Shown here piece by piece: positions 33,473-41,223 of a DNA stretch of 64,000 nt. Under the pieces are notes generated by a model. It had not been told where the DNA came from and did not search any database. It was given only the letters and a program-made list of their open reading frames with translations. Made by a program: the position numbers and the translations under genes. Position 1 is the stretch's first letter, and each line of letters starts with the position of its first letter. Source of the stretch: Rhodococcus sp. 06-235-1A (GTDB lineage: Bacteria > Actinomycetota > Actinomycetes > Mycobacteriales > Mycobacteriaceae); NCBI RefSeq assembly GCF_002258785.1, contig NZ_NOYI01000009.1, forward strand, positions 310,001-374,000, in the 5' to 3' direction.

Positions 33473-33934
33473 TCAGTGTTGGCGGCGTTCGTACCTGGCC
33501 TTGGCGACGCTGTGAGCGGACTCGAGGAGTTCCCTGACCTGCGATTCGGTCTGCGAAGACGGGTTGACCACCGAGACCCAGCCCGCAGTGCCGTACTGAG
33601 GGTGGGCGGCCAGGGTGTCGTCGGTGTCGGCCTGGGGTGCGCGAGCCGCCTCGCGAGGAGGAACTCCCAGGATGTGCTCGAATTCCTGCTTTCCCACAAC
33701 GACATTGACGCGGAACGCCTCGGGTCGGTCCAGTCGGGACAGCTCGTCACCGGGGTAGTCCTTGGTCACGATGGTGGCGAACGGTTGTGTCGCAGTCGGA
33801 ATGGACCCGTCCGGCGAGTAGTAGAAGAACGCATCGCCCCAGGCGAGCTCGGGAGTTCCATCGCCCTCTCGCGGACGTTGCGCCAGCGTGTTGTCGAAGC
33901 TGCCGACCATGTTCACGATGTCGTCGAGTGTCAT
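33473..33934 (-). CDS. DUF6194 family protein
   Basis: 153 residues with the DUF6194 pattern: TLDDIVNMVGSFDNTLA, then AWGDAFFYYSPDG, FATIVTKDYPGDELSRLDRP, FRVNVVVGKQEFEHIL and a C-terminal WVSVVNPSSQT. Predicted to be a small soluble MmcQ/YjbR-like alpha/beta protein; function unknown. Start ATG at 33934. It is convergent with the transketolase gene (adjacent stops). Confidence 0.8.
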   Translation of the reverse strand: MTLDDIVNMVGSFDNTLAQRPREGDGTPELAWGDAFFYYSPDGSIPTATQPFATIVTKDYPGDELSRLDRPEAFRVNVVVGKQEFEHILGVPPREAARAPQADTDDTLAAHPQYGTAGWVSVVNPSSQTESQVRELLESAHSVAKARYERRQH

Positions 33935-33973
33935 GCATCGATCGTCACATGTTCGGCAGCTTCTGCCCAGACT

Positions 33974-34408
33974 TCAGCCGACTTTGTACGTTCCCGTGCC
34001 GGTTGCGGCGAGTCGACCGGACTGGGTGCCCACGATGTCGACGCGACACGTCTTCAGGCTCCGCCCGCCGTGGAGTCGCGTCGCGACGATGTCGACTCCC
34101 TCGGCGTAGATCGACTCCAGGAACTGCACCGACATGGACACGGTCACACCCCGAAGCTTTTCCGGGACTTCGGATCCGGCCCAGGCAGCGGTCATGATTC
34201 CGATGTCGATGCAACCTGCGATCACACCTCCGTGCAGCATCTGGCCCACGGTGGACAGTTCGTCGCGATACGGCAGTCTGAGCCGAGCCGTTCCCTCGTC
34301 GATGTCGACCAGTTCGATTCCCAACTTCTGCACGAACGGCGACTGCGGCAGGAACATGACCATTGCCGCGCTTCCACTGTTCGGCACCTGTATTTCGTCG
34401 GCTGTCAT
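33974..34408 (-). CDS. PaaI-type hotdog thioesterase
   Basis: 144 residues of hotdog fold. Motifs are ARLRLPYRDELSTVGQMLHG, GVIAGCIDIGIMTAA (catalytic region HGGVxxxxxD) and VTVSMSVQFLESI. It hydrolyses acyl- or aryl-CoA esters. Start ATG at 34408, divergent from the TetR regulator with a 56-nt shared promoter region. The regulator likely controls it. Confidence 0.88.
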   Translation of the reverse strand: MTADEIQVPNSGSAAMVMFLPQSPFVQKLGIELVDIDEGTARLRLPYRDELSTVGQMLHGGVIAGCIDIGIMTAAWAGSEVPEKLRGVTVSMSVQFLESIYAEGVDIVATRLHGGRSLKTCRVDIVGTQSGRLAATGTGTYKVG

Positions 34409-34429
34409 CACGTCTCCTCTATCCGAATT

Positions 34430-34449
34430 TGATTCCGATAACAGAATCA
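34430..34449. promoter_or_regulatory. TetR operator candidate
   Basis: TGATTC-N8-GAATCA inverted repeat in the 56-nt interval between the divergent thioesterase and TetR genes. Confidence 0.5.
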
Positions 34450-34464
34450 GACTACGATAAGTCG

Positions 34465-35085
34465 ATGGTCTTGGATACCCCCATCGACAAGCGGAAGCGT
34501 CGAACACACAATGCGGTGCTCGACGGTGCCCGGTCGCTCTTTCTGCGCCACGGATACCGGGGAACGACGATCGAGATGCTCGCCACCGCAGCCGATGTGG
34601 CGGTGAGTTCGATCTACGCAAACTTCCCCGCCGGCAAGGTGGACGTCTACGCCGCTCTGGCGTGGCGAACCGCCAAGAGCCACGCTGAGCAGATGACTGC
34701 ACCCACCGATGCGGTCGAATCCGCGAACATCGTCGCCGAGTTCCTCGACCGATACATCGCATTCCATCGCGACAATCCACTGGCGCTGCGGCTGCTGGCG
34801 CTGACAGATGTGGACAGGTCCGAGTCCGCGTCGGTCGGTGAGGCGAAGAAGAAGATCGACACTGCGCTCGGTGAACTCATCGATTCGGTGACGCGTGCAG
34901 TGGTGGGCGCCGGTGCCGACGTCGATCCCCGTGCATTGGTCCTGAATGCCTGGGCGGCAATGAACGGCGCTGTGTCACTGCATCAACGCCGCATCGTCGA
35001 TCAACCCGTGCTCGACGCGATGCTCGCGATCACGCGGGCAGATATGCTCCGTCACTTGGAAGGATCCTCCGATGAAGCCCGGTGA
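34465..35085 (+). CDS. TetR-family regulator
   Basis: 206 residues: HTH at ~10-58 (RTHNAVLDGARSLFLRHGYR, GTTIEMLATAADVAVSSIYA, NFPAGKVDVY) and a helical ligand domain with NPLALRLLALTDV. Start ATG at 34465. It overlaps the HD-domain gene by 14 nt, so they form an operon; the divergent thioesterase is a likely target. Ligand may be an acyl-CoA, inferred only from the neighbour. Confidence 0.9.
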   Translation: MVLDTPIDKRKRRTHNAVLDGARSLFLRHGYRGTTIEMLATAADVAVSSIYANFPAGKVDVYAALAWRTAKSHAEQMTAPTDAVESANIVAEFLDRYIAFHRDNPLALRLLALTDVDRSESASVGEAKKKIDTALGELIDSVTRAVVGAGADVDPRALVLNAWAAMNGAVSLHQRRIVDQPVLDAMLAITRADMLRHLEGSSDEAR

Positions 35086-35797
35086 GCTGAGCGCTGCGCG
35101 TCGTGCGGGAATGGTCGGATCTGCTGTGCGACAGCAGCTCGCGATGTTGCCCGGTACCGTGCTCGGTCCTCGGAGACGTTTGTCGAGTGCTGGGTGGCAG
35201 ACAGTCGATGCTCCGGATTCGCAACTGTGCCGGAGTGCACTCGAAGAAGCGCGAGAGTGCCTGACCGAGCCTGTGTTGATGCACAGCGTGCGGTGCTGGC
35301 AGTACGCCGCGGCCTTTGCGGACATCGATGGTCTACGGCCGGACCCGGAGGCGCTGTACGTCGCGTGCATTTTGCATGACGTTGGTCTCGGTGCAGAGCA
35401 GAATCCGGTGGCTGGATGTTTTGCGCTGATCGGTGCCGAGCGAGCCCAGAAATTCGTCCTGCTGCGCAAGAAGGACGAGCGAACGGCGCAGATCGTCCAC
35501 GAGGCAATTGCCAGGCACATGGACGTCGAGACACCGAAGGGATCGGAGGCGGCCCTGCTGCACGATGCGGCACACCTGGATGTCAGTGGCCGTCGGATTC
35601 GAGACCTCGATCCGCACTGCATCGATCTCATCGAATCCAGCTATACGCGAGAAGGATTCGCGGCAGACTTCGCGTCCAGAATGAAGATCGAATCGAGAAG
35701 GCGACCGAGGTCGAGGGCGGCGACGTTGTGGCGCTCCGGAATGCATCTTGCGATGAAGTCGAATCCCCTCGAGCGCAGAGTCATACCGTCGCGGTAG
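35072..35797 (+). CDS. HD-domain phosphohydrolase-like protein
   Basis: 241 residues. The HD superfamily metal-binding pattern is present: H in EPVLMHSVRCWQYA, HD in YVACILHDVGLG, and later HEAIARHMDVE with a final Asp in HDAAHLDVSG. It may act on nucleotides or a small phosphorylated/cyanamide-like substrate. Start ATG at 35072 overlaps the TetR end; GGAAGGATCC upstream. Its stop overlaps the convergent DUF5519 gene by 17 nt. Confidence 0.85.
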   Translation: MKPGELSAARRAGMVGSAVRQQLAMLPGTVLGPRRRLSSAGWQTVDAPDSQLCRSALEEARECLTEPVLMHSVRCWQYAAAFADIDGLRPDPEALYVACILHDVGLGAEQNPVAGCFALIGAERAQKFVLLRKKDERTAQIVHEAIARHMDVETPKGSEAALLHDAAHLDVSGRRIRDLDPHCIDLIESSYTREGFAADFASRMKIESRRRPRSRAATLWRSGMHLAMKSNPLERRVIPSR

Positions 35798-36404
35798 CTG
35801 TCGCGCGATGGATGATCTGTTCGATGCAGTCGGCATCGTCGGAATCGCGTGGTGCGTACAGAAAGACGTAGGTCTCGGGTAGTCCGAGCACCGGACGTCC
35901 GGCCAGCGGGTGCAGTTCCCCCCACCCTGCGGAGATGACGCTCTGTGCGTCGTCCGGTTGTAGTACGACGTGCAGCGAACCTTCGGTCTCGTGCACGTGC
36001 ACGATTTCGCCCTTGGTTCGGGAGATCCAGGGCGAGGCAGTGCCGATGTCCGACAGATACAATGCCCCGCCTCGACGCTCGAATCGACTGCGCGCCAAAT
36101 GAAACGGCGTGCCCTGCCGGGCTTCGTCGGTGACGGCTGCAGTCAGTCGCTCGATCAGGGCGGCGGAACCCCGATCGGTGAGCTGGCGATGGGGTATCGG
36201 GTAGGGCGCGATCGTGGGCCTGGGTCCGGATCGGTGTTCCACGTGCCAGTGCAGTTCGGTGCCGGCTGCGCCGTGGACAGTGAGCGGGTCGCGTCGAGAA
36301 AGTTGCCTCAGGGCCGTGGTGATAAGCCAGCCGCCGACGTTGGCGGGAAGTCCTCCCGGCCCCAGGTCGATCCAGGCGGCGTAGTCGTTCTTGACGTTCT
36401 GCAC
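35781..36404 (-). CDS. DUF5519 (luciferase-domain) protein
   Basis: 207 residues. C-terminal half has GEIVHVHETEGSLHVVLQPD and AGWGELHPLAGR, the signature of the family misnamed luciferase (DUF5519). The N-terminal part has LPRRDPLTVHGA-type segments without a known motif. No light-emission evidence exists for this family. Start GTG at 36404. Confidence 0.78.
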   Translation of the reverse strand: MQNVKNDYAAWIDLGPGGLPANVGGWLITTALRQLSRRDPLTVHGAAGTELHWHVEHRSGPRPTIAPYPIPHRQLTDRGSAALIERLTAAVTDEARQGTPFHLARSRFERRGGALYLSDIGTASPWISRTKGEIVHVHETEGSLHVVLQPDDAQSVISAGWGELHPLAGRPVLGLPETYVFLYAPRDSDDADCIEQIIHRATATATV

Positions 36405-36458
36405 CGGGTCAATCTAGCTGCTGGGTCGATCCAGCGGGTTGCTGTTCGTCAGGGTCGC

Positions 36459-36476
36459 GTACATCGTGAGATGTAC
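36459..36476. promoter_or_regulatory. GTACATC hairpin upstream of the PLDc_N gene
   Basis: GTACATC-gtga-GATGTAC, a perfect 7-bp inverted repeat between divergent DUF5519 and PLDc_N genes. Could be an operator or small hairpin. Confidence 0.4.
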
Positions 36477-36566
36477 AGCGAGATACCCGCGCGGACCGAT
36501 GTGTAGACGAATCCCGACTCGTAGCGTTGGGCAGGTCAACGAAACATCGATCGCGAAGGAACCGTC

Positions 36567-36854
36567 GTGCAGGTCGCAACATTTCTAGCTCAGCAACCGT
36601 CGACCACCGAGCAGGTGCTCGGGGTCGGATTGGGAACCCTGGGCCTGGTGATAGCGCTCGTGCTGACCCTGGGTGCAGCAGTATTGTTCATCGCCGCGCT
36701 GGTCAGCATCATCCGGTCGCCCAACTACACCGTCGCAGGCCGTGCCGTGTGGATCTTCGTCGTGTTGGCATTCCCCTTCCTCGGTCCCCTGGTCTGGTTC
36801 GTGTGGGGTCGGAAGTCGACGTTCGCCGTCGATACCGCCAACAGCCTCAGATGA
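36567..36854 (+). CDS. Small PLDc_N-type membrane protein
   Basis: 95 residues: two hydrophobic helices (~20-45 and 60-80) and the PLDc_N signature NYTVAGRAVWIFVVLAFPFL, GPLVWFVWGR. These free-standing phospholipase D N-terminal-like proteins have no known enzyme activity. Start GTG at 36567 with GAAGGA upstream. Its end overlaps the convergent MocR gene by 8 nt. Confidence 0.82.
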   Translation: MQVATFLAQQPSTTEQVLGVGLGTLGLVIALVLTLGAAVLFIAALVSIIRSPNYTVAGRAVWIFVVLAFPFLGPLVWFVWGRKSTFAVDTANSLR

Positions 36855-38241
36855 TCGATCCGATCGTGCGTGCCGCGTCGGCGAATTCGCCTGGGTTGGG
36901 GCCCGCATAGTTGAGCCGTAGGTACTTGCCGGTGGGTTCGGCGGGAAAGTAGTCGTCGCCGGCCCCGACGATGACGCCTGCCGACTTGCACTCCTGCACA
37001 ACATGGTTCAGGTCGACGTCGTCGCGCAGGCGCATCCAGAGATTGAGCCCACCGCGCGGAACCGCGTCGAGATGGCCTCGGGGTGCGAACTCGATCAGGC
37101 TGTTCGCCAACAAGTCTCGACGCGATGCCAGCTGCGTGCGCAACCGCCGCAAGTGGGTACGCCAGGCGGGCTGCGTCACCACGTCGAGTGCGACGGCCTG
37201 CAGAATCCCGCTGACGTACATCGACTCGGCACCGGTGTCGGCGAGGATGCGCTCGTGTGCGGGCCCGCGAGCGATCAAGCCTGCCAACCGAACCGAGGGT
37301 GACACCGTCTTGGTGAGCGATCGGAGGTAGACGACGTGTCCGGCGTCGTCTCGGGCGGCCAGCGGATTCGGCTCGGCGGTGATGCCGAAGTCGTGGGCCG
37401 AATCGTCCTCGATCAGAAACGCGCCGTGGCGTCGAACGGTCTCGAGAACCTGCTCGGACAAGCCGGGCGACCACTGTGCTCCGGTGGGGCTGGCAAAGGT
37501 GGGTTGCGCATAGAACACCCGAGCGCCGGTGTGTGCGAATGCTCGTGCGAGCGCGTCGGGGTCCGGACCGTCGACGCCGCTGGGTATCGGTACCACGCGC
37601 ACCCCGGCTTGCGTGGCCGCGAGAATCGCTCCCCAGTAGGTCGGGGACTCCATGAGCAAGGGCCGGCCTGAACCGACGAGCGCCCGAAATGCAGTACTGA
37701 GTCCGGTCTGGCTGCCGGGGATGATGACGACATCACTGGCCGACGGCGGCGTGACGCCCAGCGGCGTGGAGGCCCCCAGCTCGGCCGCGAACCATGCCCG
37801 CAGTTCGGGTAGACCCGCGGTGGGTGGCCGGGCGATCACCGCATCGGTGCGGGACGCTCGCGTGAAGGCAGCGTGAACGAGTCTCTCCGGCAACAACTCC
37901 CGAGCCGGATAGCCTGAGTGGAGAGCGATCACATCGCTCGACGTGGACTGCAGAGCCGCCGGAAGCTGCAGGCGATTGCCCGGCGCGCCCAATGCTGCCG
38001 TCTGCCACCCGTAGTCGTTGGGCCGGGCCGTGCGTACCGTCCTGACGAATGTGCCGACGCCAGGCCGGCTTTCGATGACGCCTTGTGCGATCAGCGTTCG
38101 CAGGGCCTTCTGTACCGTGACCGGGCTTGCCGAATGCTCGGCCACCAAGGCGCGAGTGGACGGCAACCGGGCTTCCGGTGGTGCAGTTGCAATCCAGGTT
38201 CTCAGCGCGGACACGATCCGAGAACTGCTATCGTCGGACAT
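36847..38241 (-). CDS. MocR-type regulator (GntR HTH fused to aminotransferase domain)
   Basis: 464 residues. N-terminal GntR wHTH (~5-70: ARLPSTRALVAEHSASPVTV, GVIESRPGVGTFVR) and a fold-type I aminotransferase domain from ~100, with the PLP lysine in YLRSLTKTVSPSVRLAG and aromatic YAQPTFASPTG. MocR proteins sense PLP or amino acids and usually control a divergent gene. ATG at 38241 shares bases with the start codon of the divergent EamA exporter. Target is most likely that exporter and the following aminotransferase. Confidence 0.9.
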   Translation of the reverse strand: MSDDSSSRIVSALRTWIATAPPEARLPSTRALVAEHSASPVTVQKALRTLIAQGVIESRPGVGTFVRTVRTARPNDYGWQTAALGAPGNRLQLPAALQSTSSDVIALHSGYPARELLPERLVHAAFTRASRTDAVIARPPTAGLPELRAWFAAELGASTPLGVTPPSASDVVIIPGSQTGLSTAFRALVGSGRPLLMESPTYWGAILAATQAGVRVVPIPSGVDGPDPDALARAFAHTGARVFYAQPTFASPTGAQWSPGLSEQVLETVRRHGAFLIEDDSAHDFGITAEPNPLAARDDAGHVVYLRSLTKTVSPSVRLAGLIARGPAHERILADTGAESMYVSGILQAVALDVVTQPAWRTHLRRLRTQLASRRDLLANSLIEFAPRGHLDAVPRGGLNLWMRLRDDVDLNHVVQECKSAGVIVGAGDDYFPAEPTGKYLRLNYAGPNPGEFADAARTIGSII

Positions 38242-38263
38242 GACACAGCATAGTAGCGCTACT
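38229..38263. promoter_or_regulatory. Overlapping divergent promoters of MocR and EamA genes
   Basis: For EamA (plus): TATCGT at 38229-38234, 5 nt before its ATG. For MocR (minus): TACTAT at 38255-38250, 8 nt before its ATG. Each -10 lies inside the other gene. AGTAGCGCTACT (38252-38263) is a perfect 12-bp palindrome and a candidate MocR site. Confidence 0.55.
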
Positions 38264-39181
38264 CGATCTGGATCGGGTCTGCTATCCCGCGCCGGACTGC
38301 TGTGGGGCCTCGTAGGCGTCACGGCGTTCTCGCTCACGGTTCCGCTGACCCGCGTGGCAGTCGCCGGAGGTCTTCCCCCGCTTTTCGTCGGTTGCGGACG
38401 TGCAGTGGTCGCCGCTGCACTGGCTGCGGTAGCTCTCGTCGCCACCGGGCAACGGCTCCCTCAGGGGCGGCAGTGGATTCGTCTCGCCGTGATCGCGGGC
38501 GGTGTCGTCGTCGGCTTCCCGGTGCTCACCTCGTACGCCCTCACCACTGCATCGGCAGGGCACAGCGCTGTCGTCATCGCAGTGCTGCCGGCCGCGACGG
38601 CAGTCATCGCCGTACTACGCGAACAGCAGTCCGTGAGGCCGAGGTTCTGGTTTGTCGCAGCCATGGGTGCGGCCGTCGCGATCGGGTTCGCTGCCGTCCG
38701 CGGCGGACAGGTGACGGGGTTGCAGTGGTCGGATCTGTTGCTGCTCGGAGCCGTCGTTGCCGCGGCCGTCGGATACGCCGAGGGCGGCCTGTTGTCGCGA
38801 GAACTCGGTGCCTGGCAGACGGTGTCGTGGGCGCTCGTGGTGTCGGCACCGGTCACCGGAGCGCTGGCCGCGTTCTCGTGGTGGCGGCAACCGTCGACTG
38901 CGGGTGCATCCGAGTGGGCGGCCTTCGCCTATCTGGCGGTGGTGAGCATGTACCTCGGATTCTTCGCCTGGTACCGAGGCCTGGCGATCGGCCCTATGTC
39001 GAGTGTCAGTCAGATCCAGCTGGTCCAACCGGTGCTGACCATCTGCTGGGCCGCGATCATCCTGCACGAGGGATTGACGTGGCCGGTGGTCGGAGGTGGA
39101 GCAGCAGTCATCGCATGTGCAACAGTGGCGGTCCGGACCCGGATGTCGCCGACCGTTCGGCAGGAGGAGTTTTCGAAATGA
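38240..39181 (+). CDS. EamA/DMT-family transporter
   Basis: 313 residues, about ten transmembrane helices in two EamA repeats (~20-150 and ~160-300). C-terminal YRGLAIGPMSSVSQIQLVQP and PVLTICWAAIILHEG are classical. It exports amino acids or other small metabolites. ATG at 38240, overlapping the divergent MocR start codon; the stop overlaps the aminotransferase ATG (ATGA). With MocR and an alanine aminotransferase as neighbours, an amino-acid export role is plausible but unproven. Confidence 0.9.
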   Translation: MTQHSSATRSGSGLLSRAGLLWGLVGVTAFSLTVPLTRVAVAGGLPPLFVGCGRAVVAAALAAVALVATGQRLPQGRQWIRLAVIAGGVVVGFPVLTSYALTTASAGHSAVVIAVLPAATAVIAVLREQQSVRPRFWFVAAMGAAVAIGFAAVRGGQVTGLQWSDLLLLGAVVAAAVGYAEGGLLSRELGAWQTVSWALVVSAPVTGALAAFSWWRQPSTAGASEWAAFAYLAVVSMYLGFFAWYRGLAIGPMSSVSQIQLVQPVLTICWAAIILHEGLTWPVVGGGAAVIACATVAVRTRMSPTVRQEEFSK

Positions 39182-40404
39182 CGAAATCGATCGACCAGGC
39201 GCGCAAGCTCGAGAACGTGCGCTACGACATTCGCGGCCGCATTCTGGACAAGACCGAGGAACTCGAAGAGCAGGGTCACACGATCCTGCGACTCAACGTC
39301 GGAAACCCGGCCCCGTTCGGTTTCGAGGCACCGGACGAGATCATGATGGCCATGATTCGCAATCTGCCGACGGCTCAGGGTTACTCGGATTCCAGAGGTC
39401 TGTTCTCCGCGCGTACCGCAGTGGTCCAGTACTACCAGACCAAAGGCCTGACCGACCTGGATCTCGACGTCGGCAACGTCTACCTCGGCAACGGGGTATC
39501 GGAATTGATCACCATGACGATGCAGGCACTGTGCAACCCCGAAGACGAGATTCTGATTCCCTCACCCGACTATCCGCTGTGGACGGGATCGGTGGCGCTG
39601 GCCGGTGGCACACCTGTCCACTACCTCGCGGACGAAAGCCAGGACTGGGCCCCCGACTTCGACGATCTCGAAGCCAAGATCACCTCACGCACCCGCGCGA
39701 TCGTGGTGATCAATCCCAACAACCCGACGGGGGCGGTGTATCCGCGCGAGGCACTGCAGCGATTCGTCGATCTGGCCCGCAAGCACGATCTGATTCTGCT
39801 GGCAGACGAGATCTACGAGAAGATCGTTTACGACGGTGCGGAGATGATCAATCTCGCGACTCTGACCGGCAAAGATGTTCTGTGCTTGACTTATTCGGGC
39901 TTGTCGAAGGCATACCGGGTGTGTGGATTTCGGGCCGGGTGGTTGGCGGTCACCGGGCCGCGCCGACGTGCGGCGAGTTTCATCGAGGGCATCACCCTGC
40001 TGTCCAATATGCGGATGTGCGCAAACGTGCCGGCGCAACACGCAATACAGACCGCGCTGGGTGGGCGGCAGTCCATCGAGGATCTTCTTCTTCCCGCGGG
40101 GCGGCTGACCGCACAACGTGACCTGGCGCATCGCATGCTCAACTCCATCGACGGAATCAGCTGCGTTCAGGCGTCGGGCGCGCTGTACATGTTCCCGAAA
40201 CTCGACACCGAACGCTTCGGCATCGTCGACGACGAGAAGTTCGTGCTCGACCTGCTCGAGTCCGAGAAGATTCTCGTCAGTCACGGTCGTGCCTTCAATT
40301 GGGATGTGCCCGACCACTTCCGACTCGTCACGCTGCCCAACGTCGACGATCTCGCGACGGCACTCGAACGTCTCGGCAACTTCATGAGCTCGTACTCGCA
40401 GTGA
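39178..40404 (+). CDS. alaA: AlaA-like PLP aminotransferase
   Basis: 408 residues, fold-type I. Signatures are ILRLNVGNPAPFGFEAPDEI, NLPTAQGYSDSRGLFSARTA, VINPNNPTGAVYPREALQ, DEIYEKIVYDG, and the PLP lysine in CLTYSGLSKAYRVCGFRAGW. It is closest to glutamate-pyruvate (alanine) aminotransferase AlaA and mycobacterial AspC (Rv0337c type). ATG at 39178 overlaps the EamA stop; a strong AGGAGG-type site precedes. Operon with EamA, so it may be under MocR control. Confidence 0.9.
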   Translation: MTKSIDQARKLENVRYDIRGRILDKTEELEEQGHTILRLNVGNPAPFGFEAPDEIMMAMIRNLPTAQGYSDSRGLFSARTAVVQYYQTKGLTDLDLDVGNVYLGNGVSELITMTMQALCNPEDEILIPSPDYPLWTGSVALAGGTPVHYLADESQDWAPDFDDLEAKITSRTRAIVVINPNNPTGAVYPREALQRFVDLARKHDLILLADEIYEKIVYDGAEMINLATLTGKDVLCLTYSGLSKAYRVCGFRAGWLAVTGPRRRAASFIEGITLLSNMRMCANVPAQHAIQTALGGRQSIEDLLLPAGRLTAQRDLAHRMLNSIDGISCVQASGALYMFPKLDTERFGIVDDEKFVLDLLESEKILVSHGRAFNWDVPDHFRLVTLPNVDDLATALERLGNFMSSYSQ

Positions 40405-40477
40405 GACTTCTGCTCGAGCTGATTTTAAATCCGGCCGGACATTCGACGACGAAGTATTCGTGCAGATAGAGCCGCAT
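40382..40477 (-). CDS. Candidate 31-residue peptide gene
   Basis: An ATG at 40477 is preceded at 7-nt spacing by AGGAG and opens a 31-codon frame starting MRLYLHEYFVVECPAGFKIS and ending at 40382, 23 nt inside the convergent alaA end. The region is AT-rich relative to neighbours. No family recognised. It may be a small peptide gene or chance. Confidence 0.35.
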   Translation of the reverse strand: MRLYLHEYFVVECPAGFKISSSRSLTASTSS

Positions 40478-40511
40478 ATTGCTCTCCTGCACAGCCTTCG
40501 GTGCTGACTTA

Positions 40512-40532
40512 TTCCCCCGTAAGGCCGGGGAA
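40512..40532 (+). promoter_or_regulatory. Hairpin in the leader of the OpuC-type operon
   Basis: TTCCCC (40512-40517) and GGGGAA (40527-40532) form a stem 46 nt before the first start codon. Could be a leader attenuator or chance. Confidence 0.35.
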
Positions 40533-40578
40533 ATGCGGGTTACGCTCGTCGTCCGATCTGCCGGGCGAGAGGGAATTC

Positions 40579-41223
40579 GTGGATCTATGGGGTTATCTGC
40601 AGGGGCGAGGTGAAACCCTCGCCTTCCTGACCTACCAACATGCGTCACTGGCATTTCAGACGGTCTTGGTGGGTACCGTCGTCGCGGTGGCAGTGGCCAT
40701 TGCGGTGCATCGCCTACCGCTCTTCTCCGCCTTGACGCTCACGACCAGCCGAGTGGCTCTGACGATCCCTTCTCTGGCCCTACTGGCGCTGCTCATCGTG
40801 CCTTTCGGATTGGGCGTGGTGCCGTCGTTCATCATGCTCGCGTTCTTCGCAGCGATGCCCGTCATCGGTAACGCGATCGTCGGACTGCGCGGCGTCCCCG
40901 ACACCGTGATCGAATCGGCCAAGGGAATCGGGCTGTCCCGCAGCAGGATTCTGGTGTCGGTTTCGCTCCCCATGGCGTGGCCGGTCATCCTCACCGGCAT
41001 ACGAGTGTCCACGCAGATGGTGGTGGGTGTCGCCGCCATCGTTGCGTACGTGCTCGGCCCAGGGCTGGGCTCGCTGATCTTCAACGGGCTGTCGAGATTG
41101 GGTGGAACCAACTCCGTCGAGATGGCAGTGACCGGAACAGTTCTCATCGTCGTCATCGCATTGGTGTTCGACGCCCTGCTCGTCCTCCTCGGGCGCCTCA
41201 CCATCTCGAAGGGATTGTCATGA
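40579..41223 (+). CDS. Osmoprotectant ABC transporter permease 1 (OpuCB/ProW-like)
   Basis: 214 residues with about five to six helices and the permease EAA-type loop GVPDTVIESAKGIGLSRSRI, then LPMAWPVILTGIRVSTQMVV. Imports glycine betaine/choline/carnitine-type solutes. Start GTG at 40579 with GAGAGGGA upstream; no other start keeps the family N-terminus. First gene of a four-gene operon; its stop overlaps the ATPase ATG. Confidence 0.9.
   Translation: MDLWGYLQGRGETLAFLTYQHASLAFQTVLVGTVVAVAVAIAVHRLPLFSALTLTTSRVALTIPSLALLALLIVPFGLGVVPSFIMLAFFAAMPVIGNAIVGLRGVPDTVIESAKGIGLSRSRILVSVSLPMAWPVILTGIRVSTQMVVGVAAIVAYVLGPGLGSLIFNGLSRLGGTNSVEMAVTGTVLIVVIALVFDALLVLLGRLTISKGLS

Noticed and set aside
35231..35246. 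GAGTGCACTC palindrome inside the HD-domain gene, matching the MerR operator core
   Set aside because: It lies within a coding region with no -35/-10 context; likely chance.
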